A stretch of 64,000 bases of DNA from Dactylorhiza incarnata. Lineage: Eukaryota; Streptophyta; Magnoliopsida; Asparagales; Orchidaceae. A program made the translations under genes and the position numbers. The notes beneath the pieces are model-generated. The model searched no databases and was not told the origin of the DNA. It was given only the letters and a program-made list of their open reading frames with translations. The stretch spans positions 310,001-374,000 of the forward strand of contig JAWHQI010000263.1 in the NCBI GenBank assembly GCA_033032865.1, given 5' to 3'. Shown one piece after another: positions 22,001-34,000 of the stretch; the stretch's first letter is position 1; each line of letters starts with the position of its first letter.

Positions 22001-25000
22001 GTGTAGCAAGGCTAAGGAGGTCGGGAGGACGTCTCTCATGTGGTGGGTTGCGACGCACATGAGGATCATCCACAAGACACTCGCTGAAGGAGACAGACAG
22101 CGAGTCTGGGGGCACTGGAGGCAAGGGAATAGGGGGGGACGACGAGTGTAGTGATATGAAAGGGGGACGACGAGTGTAGTGATATGAAAGGGGGATGACG
22201 AGCGCATCAAAGGGAGAAGTGGGTGGCGAAAGGGAGGAGTGAGAAAGTGTGACTGGAGAGATCGGAGATGGTGTAGGCTGTGGCAAGGGGAGAGGAGAGG
22301 AACATACCAGAGGAGAGGAGGAAACATGAGGCGGTGAGATGGGAAGAGTGAGACACATCAGAGGGAGTCACAGATGAGTGCGAGGTTGAGGAGACAAAGG
22401 ACACAAAAAAAGGATGAGACTCGCCAAAGGTGATGTTACGTGAGATGCGAAGTCGACGTGCTACAGAGTCATAACATCGATAGCCCTTGTGCTCAGTACT
22501 GTATCCAAGAAAGACACAAGGTATAGATTGAGCAGAGAGCTTGGTACGCTCACATGGAGGGAGTAGAACATAACACCGACAGCCAAAAACACGAAGATGA
22601 GTGTAACGTGGGGGGTCGAGAGTAGAGACACTCACTAGGACTTTGTCCCTGAAGGAAAGTGGAGGGCTGCATGTGAATAAGTTAGACAACAGTGGAAACA
22701 GCCTCAGCCCAAAAGTGAGGAGGAATGTGGGAGAAGATGAGAAGCGTGCGAGCTGTCTCAACAATGTGGCGATGCTTCCTTTCAGCGGTGCCATTCTGAG
22801 CGTGGGCACCGGGACAGACAAGCTGAGGGAGAGTGCCGTGGGTAGCTAGCAGATCTCGAAAAGCATGAGAGAGGTACCCCCTGAGTCGGAATGGAAAATA
22901 CGTATGGAAGCAGAAAACTGGGTGCGCACCATAGCCGAAAAAGTAACATAAATCTGAAAGAAATCAGAACGAGAATGCATAAAGTAAACCCAACAATAAC
23001 GAGAATAATCATCAACAAGATAACATAGTACCGATGTCCACCCTTTGATTCAAAAGGTGCAGGCCCCATACATTAGAATGTACTAAATCAAAAGGACGTT
23101 GAAACTTAGATTTATTAGATTGATAGAGGAGTTGTAGCTGTTTGCCAAGCTTACAACCCGTACAAGAGTGAGACCGATCAACAGAAACACGACCAAGGAA
23201 ACCATGACTGATGAGAGACGCAAGACGCAAACCACAGTGATGACCAAGACGATGATGCCACTGAGAGAAGCCCATCGAAAGAAGGCAAAATGTAGAAGCC
23301 GCCGGAGACGATGTAGTTGATGAAAGATGGAGACGATCAAGGACGTACACCCCGCTACAACGACGTCCAGCTCCAAGGAGTGTCCATGTCATACGATCCT
23401 GCGCACAACATGCAAACTCATCAAAAATAACAAGACACCGTGTGATGTGAGTTAGCTGGCGTATATAAGGTTCATGGATAACTTGGGTATGTAGGCAACA
23501 TCGGGAAAATGACTGGTATGAAGTAGGACACGACTGGTGATAGAGAGAATAGTACCATCTGCTACCATGATATTAAGGTCAGAAGAGACAGAATGACATG
23601 ACAAGAGGTGGGTGACATCATAGGTCATATGAAAAGAGGCTCCAGAGTCAAGCAACTAATCTGAGAGAGAGATATCTGTAGGGACCGAGGTAGCTAGCTG
23701 AGAGGCAGAGACGTTAGTAGAATCCGGTGAGAGCACGGAGGCAGAGAAACGAGGCAGTGAGCCGAGAGAGAGCTGCTGGGCAATCTGCTGGGCAAGCTCA
23801 GAGACAAAGAGGGACTGCGCCACAACAGAGAAGTGAGCTGAAAGATCACCAGGAACACACTGCTGACCAGACTGCTAAGCCCTCTGAAGCTTGCGACACT
23901 TAGATTTGACATGACCAAGACATTGACAGTAGTGACAGCGGACCGACGGGCGACGTGGAGTACCAGACTGAGCAGCAGAGGATGCCAGAGGACGAGGAAC
24001 ATGGCGCACCGGAGCACTATAACCAGGCGAAGGCAACAATGGAGTACTAAAAAAAAAATACTGCGGTGGAAGCTGAGGAGCAGCCAGAACAACATGCGGC
24101 ATCATACCAGGAGGAGTAACAGTGTCCAAGGAGTGAAGACGAGTATCCTTAGTGATCACCAAGGCCAAGGTATCGCTGAGAGACGATGGAGGATCCCGAT
24201 GCAGAAGCTGGGCACGAACGGGCTCAAACTCGGGGCGTAGGCGCATAAGAAACTCGTACATGCGCTGGAAGTCACAATTCTGGGATGTAGCAACACACTG
24301 AGGGCAAGTAGCGCAGGGGGAAGGTGCCATCTCATCGCGCTGACGCCAGAGGTCCAGGAGCTCAGCAAAGAAAGCATGTACAGACCGATCACACTGGTAG
24401 CAGACACCAAGGGTCTGGAGCAGGGAGTAGCGCAGGGCCTGACTAGATAGCAGGTAGAGACGACGCAAATGATCCCACATCGCCTTGGCCGAAGGTAGTT
24501 TGTAGACGGTCATGCGAATGGGGAGTTCGCAGGACTGACAGAGGACAGTGATTGCCCGAGAATCGTCCAAGCGCCACCTCGCCCAGTCGGAATGCTGGGA
24601 GGAAGTGACCGAGATGATAGTGGAAGAGGAGTCTGCAGGACTGACAACCGGTGGGGGCGGGGCAGGCTCAATGCCGTCAATGTGTCCCTATAAATCGAGG
24701 CCACGGAGGATCACGCCGACAATGGCGAACCATGCTTTGTAGTTCCGCCCGTCGAGGATGACATCGGCCTTCTGGAGGAAGGTAGATGAGATGTGAGACG
24801 ATGCCATCGACATAGGTGGTCAGTGAAGAGGCTCGGGGCTGCGGAATCAGCCAAAGAATAAGGGAACAAGGACGAGGACTTCGGTGGAAGGTGTCGATGT
24901 TGATGCTGGACCGGAATGAAGTCGTTGAGGCGTCGACGACTTCCGTTATCATCGCGTGGAAAGAAGGACACGACGGGCAACTGTGTTGATCGGCAGTGAG

Positions 25001-28000
25001 CAGGCAGCGGGAAGCGGGATAAAGGAGCGATCAACAGGAGAGGGAGCGTGATCGTGAAGCGAGTGGCGGAAGCGGGATCGGGAAACCCTGACCTGACTTT
25101 GATACCATGATAGGAAATAGTGATTATTGCCTATTCAACAATAATGTCTACATATATATACATGAAAGGGTGATCGAAACACCCGAGGTGAGCCTAAGCA
25201 ATATCTACCATATACAATATGTACAATATCTCTAACACCCCTAACCCACCGTGACCACCCCGTCTCTTCCCCACTTTTTTGTTTCCAACCCCTCCCCACT
25301 TTTTCTTTCCTGATTTCCAACCGCCGAGCCACCGTGTCTCTTCCCTCCCACTTACAATCCATCTTGACTCTCCCCTCCCACCGCCGAGCCCCTCATCACC
25401 TCATCCCCTCCACCCGACACCAAGCCCCAACAACCCCCTTCAACTATCCTACCCGCAGCCCCCAACGACCACCAATCGAGCCGGTGCCTCCGCAAACCCG
25501 CAACCACAACAACCTCCTAGCCCTCGTCCTCCCTCCAACAGGACCGGATCTCGCCTACCGCCGTTTTCGGATCCGTGTGTTTGTGAGTATCTTGTATTGT
25601 GTTTCATCATATTTATTGAATATTAGAAAGATGTCACATACTTGAGTGAGATTTTGAATTGTTGTGCCTTTTTTTGTTTCTTATTTTCTTATAAGCTCAT
25701 AAGTGAAAGTTTTAGCTAAAGGCCTTTGTGCGAAAGAGAACTTGTATTGTTCACCCAATTGAAATTGTTGTGATTGTCGTGTAGTGCTAGTGTGCTACTA
25801 GTTTTATTTAATTCCTTGCTCCTAAATTTATTTTGGATTAATCTGAATCATACACGCATCATATAGAATAGGTTTGCGCATGTCAACCCGACACCACCTA
25901 TGTAGGTTTGCATTAGTGTTAGTCCATTTCCACAACCTACCCTGCATACAGCCTACCCTGCATACAGCCTACCCTGCATCAGTATGCTTATGCTTTGATG
26001 GTTATTTATCAGATATTAAAAGCTCATTATGTGGAAAGAAAATGCTCCCCAAGTACATTTTTTATTTTCTCAGAGTTGACATAATATTTTGTGTTTGTAC
26101 ATCTTTCCAGATTCAACTTATTCGAATTCAGATCCGGATACCTGAACTTGGTTGGACAACCCAAAAAGTCTTTCATCTCATGAATTTTGTTGTGAATGGA
26201 GGTGATATTAGCCATAGGTTTACGATTTTGCAAGACATTATTTAACTTTAATTTTGCAATTTCTAAGCCATGGCCTTATTTTGCAGCACGCGCTATCATA
26301 TTTGGATTTCATGCTCAAGTTTTTCTTCTAAAGCCAAAGGTAAGTTTGCATTTTCCTGCCTATATTTCCCTAATTTTAATGTTAAATTTCATATTTTGAA
26401 TAATATGTTGTTTATATTTTCTAGAAAATCATTTTTTCAATAACTGTTCTTGTGATTTTCTATTTACGAGGAGATTTATTACATGGTTTGGCTAATATTT
26501 GCTCTTGATTATGTACTTAAAATCTGATATGTTTGCACTTGATTTGATTCTTTTTATGTCTTTTCTGTCACTTTTGCCCCATGTAATCCATAGCCATTAA
26601 CCTCTGACTTTTGGCCTTGTTTCTCAACCATGGTGCTGTACATTGCATCATTTTTGTGGTTGAACTTCACTTCCTTTTCAATGTCTTTTGTGCTTAATGT
26701 TTTTATACATCCGCAATGTTCCATCTCTTATTTATGTTTATCAAAGGGAGATATGAATTGCCATTTATTTAAATAATTACTAAGATTTTGTTTCTTTTGC
26801 ATAGCATCATAAAAGATTGCTACAAACCATCTTAACTTACAAATTTTTTAGGGAGCAAGACTGCCATTTTGAATTTTTATGAATTTTTCTTCTCAAGGAA
26901 CTTTCTTAGCGGACTACTATTTCGTCTTTTCTCATTCTTTTAATTGGACACATGCCTTTTATTCAATAATAAATTGTCTTGAGTAATTTTGTTTACTTTA
27001 AAGCCTATAGTTATACAGATTAGTTTACAAAAAACAATTCTTGCTAGCCAGAGTCTTATTCTAAATCCATGCATTTTTCTTTGTTTCTCTCAAAGTAGTG
27101 TGCTCATTTCAATTCAACAAGCTTCGCTATCATAAATTAAAACTCTTTGTTTATGTATTGCCACGAAATCGCCGTGCCCAACACTTGTGGATTGTGACCT
27201 GAAATATTGACCTTGTCTTCTTATCTTAGTTTATAGTTGTGATTGTTGTAGTGGTGGTGTTACGGTTCTCCCTATTCACAGTTCAAGTGTAATGAAAGCT
27301 ACTAATTTATGTTATACCACAGTGATGAAAATACTAGAGATCAATTTACCACCTTTTCTTGAACACGAGGCATCATGAGTGTTATCTTGTATTATAATTG
27401 TCGATGGATGTATATTTCATACATGTTCTCTCAGCTTAGCATCATTCACGACAATCATTTAACGCAGTTAGGTTCGGCCTTCCATTATGATGGTATCGCT
27501 ACTTTTGTTGTTGCATGTTGACACTAAAGTATGGTCGAGTTGTCTTATTAATTATGTTGGTCTATTCTATAGATGAACCAAAGAAAAAAAATTGTAATAT
27601 TAAAGGCATTTTTATAGTTTTAGTTATATACACGCACACACACATTTAACTCGAAGTTACTTGCTTGACCATTGTGTTCCTTTTTTGTTTTGCAACTCCC
27701 ACATTTCCTCTCATTGCTCAGGTTTTTCTCTTTCTCTTTGGAGCTTAGTCCTCCTCTCATCGTCACAGGCTAATGGCCCTCACCGCTGTCACCAGGCTTA
27801 TGCTCTTTATGTTGTCACTGACTTTGAGCATTCTATGCCACCATCGGCTCCTGGTTTTGTACTCCGTCAATACTGACGAAGTTGGCTTAGACTTTTGTTT
27901 TCTCGTCATCTTCAAGCTTTCTAATTCCGCCATCAAATTTATCTCATGCTTCTTATTCCACCATCAAATTTGAGCTCTCTACTCCTCCATTGTCACCGAC

Positions 28001-31000
28001 CTCCTTTAGATAAATCAAGCTCTTAATCTTGCCACCTCCTTAGTCAGCACCCATCGTTTCTTCCTTACAACATAATGCATTGTGATGTATTTTTTAGTCA
28101 TGTGCATTATATTCATGAGTGATTATTGATGCAATCATAGTTGCACCCGATAGGATGAATGCAATGCAAATATAATTATAGATGCAATTTAAATTAAAGA
28201 AGGAACACTAGATTTAACAAAGCAAAGTTAGAGTGTAACACCCACATGATTATAAATTTAATTTCATTTAGTGGCGCATTGCATTCAATGTTTCACAATC
28301 CTGCACAATCAATATGAACCGAAATAACAAACTAGTTGTACGAGGCAAAACCAACTTTGTAGGAAAAAAACAAAGGAAAGAAAAAACAATTACAACTAAA
28401 TTTTCCTAAGCAAGCATGAGTGTTATCTTGTATTATAATTGTCGATGGATGTATATTTCATACATGTTCTCTCAGCTTAGCATCATTCACGACAATCATT
28501 TAACGCAGTTAGGTTCGGCCTTCCATTATGATGGTATCGCTACTTTTGTTGTTGCATGTTGACACTAAAGTATGGTCGAGTTGTCTTATTAATTATGTTG
28601 GTCTATTCTATAGATGAACCAAAGAAACAAAAATTGTAATATTAAAGGCATTTTTGTAGTTTTAGTTATATACACGCACACACACATTTAACTCGAAGTT
28701 ACTTGCTTGACCATTGTGTTCCTTTTTTGTTTTGCAACTCCCACATTTCCTCTCATTGCTCAGGTTTTTCTCTTTCTCTTTGGAGCTTAGTCCTCCTCTC
28801 ATCGTCACAGGCTAATGGCCCTCACCGCTGTCACCAGGCTTATGCTCTTTATGTTGTCACTGACTTTGAGCATTCTATGCCACCATCGGCTCCTGGTTCT
28901 GTACTCCGTCAATACTGACGAAGTTGGCTTAGACTTTTGTTTTCTCGTCATCTTCAAGCTTTCTAATTCCGCCATCAAATTTATCTCATGCTTCTTATTC
29001 CACCATCAAATTTGAGCTCTCTACTCCTCCATTGTCACCGACCTCCTTTAGATAAATCAAGCTCTTAATCTTGCCACCTCCTTAGTCAGAACCCATCGTT
29101 TCTTCCTTACAACATAATGCATTGTGATGTATTTTTTAGTCATGTGCATTATATTCATGAGTGATTATTGATGCAATCATAGTTGCACCCGATAGGATGA
29201 ATGCAATGCAAATATAATTATAGATGCAATTTAAATTAAAGAAGGAACACTAGATTTAACAAAGCAAAGTTAGAGTGTAACACCCACATGATTATAAATT
29301 TAATTTCATTTAGTGGCGCATTGCATTCAATGTTTCACAATCCTGCACAATCAATATGAACCGAAATAACAAACTAGTTGTACGAGGCAAAACCAACTTT
29401 GTAGGAAAAAAACAAAGGAAAGAAAAAACAATTACAACTAAATTTTCCTAAGCAAGCAACTAGGTTGAATAATCTAATTAGACAGAGGCGAACCCAAAAA
29501 TTAAGAAAGTATCTCATTGGATATGAAAATGGGAGGTAAGATGGTCGGTGGAAGACCCATTGGAGGTTGGAAGACTGCTCACCCAAATGGTGCAAGGGCA
29601 GCAGTGGCGGTTCACAAGGAGGACGATGCAGTGATGAGGTACACTGTAGAAATCTGTGGAGAGACGAAAAAGGAAGATATAATTTAGAAAAAGTGTGGGG
29701 GGGGGGGGGGGGAGGGGGAGAAGGGAGTGGAAGAGGTAAGGAGACTTGGACATCAAGAGGCGAATGCTCCATAGGAAAAGGTAAGGTTTTTTCTTTTGTG
29801 TCTTCCACTTACTGAATGTCTGTCTATTACGGTTACCCAAGTCACTCGAGCGTCCTCCCTCACACGACACAAGAGTGCATATGGGAGCCACCTTGAAGGT
29901 TTCATATTAGCTGTAATTAATTAGTATGAATTAATTATTAATATTAATTAATAATCTATTAATATTAATTAATGATTATTAATTAATATTGATTAATTAT
30001 AGTAATTTACATTTTCGTATTGTGTGCGCCCTCTCTTATCTGTATGATGTGGAGGGGTATGCGGATTGTGTATGTTTGGATCTTTGACTTTTGGGCTCTC
30101 TTTGGAGAGAGGAGTGCTTTGGAGGACACAACCTCCGAGTGCCAGGCGGGAGCTTGTCTCCTGAGTTTGTATCCATTATTGTCATGCAATGCTACATTGT
30201 TTGTATTCGTAATTCTTGATACAACACAACTGGTTCGTAACAATTGGTCCAACTTATTGTTTTTCGGCAGCGGTTTTCGTTGCCAGATTTCCACCAGCGC
30301 TTTCTTCGGCCTCCGGTAGGAAACCATCCTATCTGGCCATGTCCTCCTTCGCCTCATCGGTCCATGAGAGCCTCAATCGACACGACGCTATGCTCACAAA
30401 CATCCTCGCCATGTCACAACGTATTGAGGACAAACTTGAGCTGCTGCGCGATACATCAGTGCATTTACCGTCAGACTAACACGCGTCGTTGCTTCCATTG
30501 GTTACCATTCCCCATGACCTCGATGTTAAAACCATTCTTATTATTGTATAGAAAGGCCCACTGTTTAGACCCATATTGTAAAGTCCATGTAGGCTCTTTA
30601 GTCCCACATCTCCATTCTGCTTTTATGTAACCTCTCTCCCTCTTATAAATACCCCTTCTTGGGATGAATAAAAGTTACATTCTCTATTTATCCTCTCAAC
30701 TCATTTTATCCTCTCATTTTCATTTTTTTAAATTCCTTTTTTTATATATCCCAAATGTATATGTTTAGGAGTGATGAATTTTATCTTCTCAACTCCATGT
30801 CATGTAATCTTTTACAAATTTGGGTGCATATGTTTAGGAATGATGAATTTTATCCTCTCATTCCATGCCATATGATCTTTTCAAACCTATATTTTTTTAA
30901 TGCCAAATAAATGGTTAAACAAAAAGGTAGGGGAACTGCTATGGTTTAAAGGCTACAAAAATTCCAAAAATATATTTTAAGAGCATAGAAAACAATTTGA

Positions 31001-34000
31001 GCAATCTAAAAGAAACCATAAGTTAAAGTTAATATAAGTAAAATCTAAAGATATTTAACACAATTTCTACAAAATTGAATTATGATATTTTAAGAAGAGA
31101 AAATAAAACTAAGAAATATTCTAAACAAATCAAGATAATGAAAAACTCATTAAATCAAATTCATCTAAAAATTAAATCTATCATATTTTGAAGAGAAATA
31201 TAAGATTAAAAATACATAAAAAAGAAAACTCTTAAAAAAAACCCTATAAAGACAACTCATAATTAAAATTAATTTTGCATAAATGAAGTTTGGAGAATTT
31301 TAATATTACAAAATTTATTTTATTATATTTTTTGGGATTTTTATAATAAAACATAAATATTTTTTTTATTCTTGAACTTCCAAAGGGCTACCCAATGACG
31401 GGCTCGCAAGATACTAGGCGGTTTTGTGGGATGAAAGCCCAACACGGCCCTTTCACAAGAAATTATAATTTTTAAAGTTTTAAATTTTTTTGTATTTTAA
31501 TTTGCATACAAAGAAAATAGGACACAAAGACAATTTTTAAAGGAAAATATTTTTTTGTATTTTATAAATTTTTATAACAAAATGGAAAATAAAGAAAGAA
31601 GAACAATTTTTTTATGATTTTTGAAAAAGATTTTCTATTTTTTTTGGATTTTTAATAAAAATAGAAAATAAGAGAATACTCCCCCATACTTAAAAATAAA
31701 CATTATCTCCAATGTTTATAAACCAAGTAGGAGTGAAAAGTAAATAAAATGCTGAAAAAGTAAAGTGCAAGAAAAATAAAGATAAGCAAGGGGTGCCTCC
31801 CAAAAGCGCTTTGTTTACCGTCTTTTAGCTAGACGTTAAGGGTTAGCTGAATGGATAAACATAAGAGAAATGCACAGACAACTCCCTTAATTCACGCTTC
31901 GGTGAATATGCCGAAAACTGGTGCCTGGCGACTCCTCCGCTATAGTCTTGATTCTTTCGTTGTCCGTTAGCTTGAAATTGTGAATCCAAATTACACATAC
32001 ATACCTTAGGTAATTTGGATTGTTGGAGATGAGCGACAAATGGATCGGTGAAGACGTGTGATTGCAACGACTCATCCTCTGCATGAAAATTGTTAGCATA
32101 AAAAGAATCAAGATTAAGCGAGTCAGAAAATTTTTCACAAGGAGTTTCTTGTGAAAATTCATGATTAAGCATTGGTTCATTTTCTAAAATAAAATTTTCT
32201 TTAGAAAAATCTAGTGCATTACCAAGTAGAATAAAATTTTCGGACACAAATTTTTCATGAATTTCAACAAAAATAGAAGAATTTTGTAAAAATTCATGAC
32301 AAACAACAAAAGAAGATCCCGGTGGAGTAGGGGAAGAAACTTGTTCTTTGACTATTTCATCCGGTGTGTCCATAACATTACGAAATTCTTGGTACAAAAA
32401 GTTTTCTTCATTTTTGGTAAAAGAAACTATGGGAGTACATGAAAAATCATGTTCCCTTATAAGTAAATTTTCCAAAGATGGAGAAAGAGCACTAGAAGAA
32501 ATAATATTCTCATCTAAATTTTGGGGAGGAGAATCAAATTGAATTTGTGAAAATTCCCCAAAATTAGAGGATGAGGCATGCGACGCAAAAGAAGAAGAAC
32601 AAAAATTCGGATCCAAAGATTTATCTTCATTGCTCCGGAAACTATCCGGGTGAGCATCCCACCACGAATAATCTACATCGGAGCTAGAAGAGAAATTATT
32701 AGAATCGAAAAAATCATTCGCATGAAAACTAGATGAATTAGTTTCATCAAAGTTCGAATAATTATTTTCATAAAGAAACTCAAAATTATTTCCATAAGAA
32801 AAATTTTGAGGGTAAAAATTAGTATAACAATCCTCACTTCGATGCGGCGCACCACAAAAATTACAACTAACTTGGCGCTTTCGTGCGGCTTCCAAAAGAT
32901 TGACTTTGTTTTGAAGCTCGGCAACTTTGGCGGTCAATTGAGATAACATTTTTTTAGAAAGAAAATTAAACAACCATCACTTAATAGAATGAAATTTGAA
33001 AAAAAAAAATCAAAAAGAGAAATGGGGGCGGAGAAAGAGATTGATAAAAGTAATAAAATTTACGCTTTCAAAATATCAACAAAAATATGTCCCCGACAAC
33101 GGCGCCAAACACTTGATACATAAATTTTTTGGATATATAATATTCTCCAAATTCTACAAACTATAGGCAAGAGCACCTATCTTTCATAGCATATGATATT
33201 TATAAATAAATATCAAGTGTCGTATTCCACGGGTCTGTTGAGTACTTCTACTCACGCAAATTAGTATTATTTTATCGGTAATAAAATAGAGGTTTTAAGA
33301 AATGATAAAAGAGAGGAAACATTTGATCGAGAATCCTTCTTAAGTAAAATATTTCCTAAACATCATAAATTGACTTGGACAAACTTGACCGCGGAGGTTC
33401 CCAAAATATGGTGGAGCCTCTCTTGAGAGAACTACCACCTAACCTTAGGTTGATCGATTAAGACCTCTCGGCCAGTCGAAACCCCTAAGTTTGCTTTATG
33501 CGGTGAGCCTCACTATTCGATTTGACTCCAATTCGGAAGATTTGTGCCACCCTCTCTCGAGGAATGCATGCAACTCTTTCTACCGATGAGCGATCTACAC
33601 GTATTCACGGATCTCTCGATCAACTAAAATACGGATCCAACTTGATTATCATACCATGGAAATATGAAATCAAATCATTGCAAATCAACGAAAAATCATA
33701 GTTTTCCAAAACCAAACTATGAAGAAGAGATTACAAAATAACACTACTTAAGGAGTCATTCGATCAAATGTTATAAAATTAGCTAAACATGATTAAAAGA
33801 AAGATGATTTTATAACTATGAAAGGAGAATTACAATTGCTGGAAATGAAAATCTAAACTACAAATTGAAATTACAAAGCATAAAGTAAAATTGCATAAAA
33901 GGAGAAATACAATAAAATGCAGAAAATCTAATCTAAAAATGAACCAATCTAAGCATGGATCGGATTCCTTTGACAATGACAGCAGCTGGGAATTTATAGG

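Larger units (their letters stand above)
19760..24814 (-). pseudogene. Copia B Gag-Pol polyprotein, heavily broken
   Basis: Gag starts near 24808-24814 ([12 protein letters not shown]) and soon meets a stop near 24691. Its UBN2-type core runs to about 23900, with a [14 protein letters not shown] zinc knuckle at about 23900-23940. Protease [10 protein letters not shown] is at about 23640. The integrase zinc domain (HHRLGHH, later CTGCKLGKQ) is at about 23130-23260 and the integrase core goes to about 22700 with frame changes. RT has LYVDDMIIT near 20900. RNase H fragments are at 19812-20054 and 19640-19899. The polyprotein is interrupted by a MITE at 21422-21897 and by a tandem duplication at 20371-20814. 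It cannot encode an active polyprotein. Confidence 0.9.
19599..25237 (-). mobile_element. Copia B: full-length, older Ty1/copia element
   Basis: LTRs are 19599-19732 (134 bp) and 25108-25237 (130 bp), with TGATAG...CTCTAACA termini on the plus strand. The 5-bp target duplication CCCCT is perfect (19594-19598 and 25238-25242). A polypurine tract (19733-19742) and a TGGTATCA primer-binding site (about 25092-25107) are in the right places for minus-strand coding. The LTRs differ at seven or more positions and by indels, so this insertion is clearly older than copia A. It contains a 221-bp internal tandem duplication and a hAT-like MITE. Confidence 0.95.
16096..26110 (+). other. TOM1-family intron 1 (10.0 kb), transposon-filled
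   Basis: The donor is GTTTGT and the acceptor TTTCCAG. It holds a minus-strand copia remnant, a plus-strand chromovirus remnant with LTR, and copia B with a hAT-like MITE. Stretches 16096-16509, 17531-17949 and 25601-26110 show nothing recognisable except a 16-bp tandem repeat at 25936. Confidence 0.88.

Noticed and set aside
25279..25645. Pro-rich frames in two phases
   Set aside because: CT-rich LTR/leader composition; no domain.
27661..27876. 71-codon frame present twice (also 28703-28918)
   Set aside because: The two copies are explained by the tandem duplication; the peptide has no recognisable domain.
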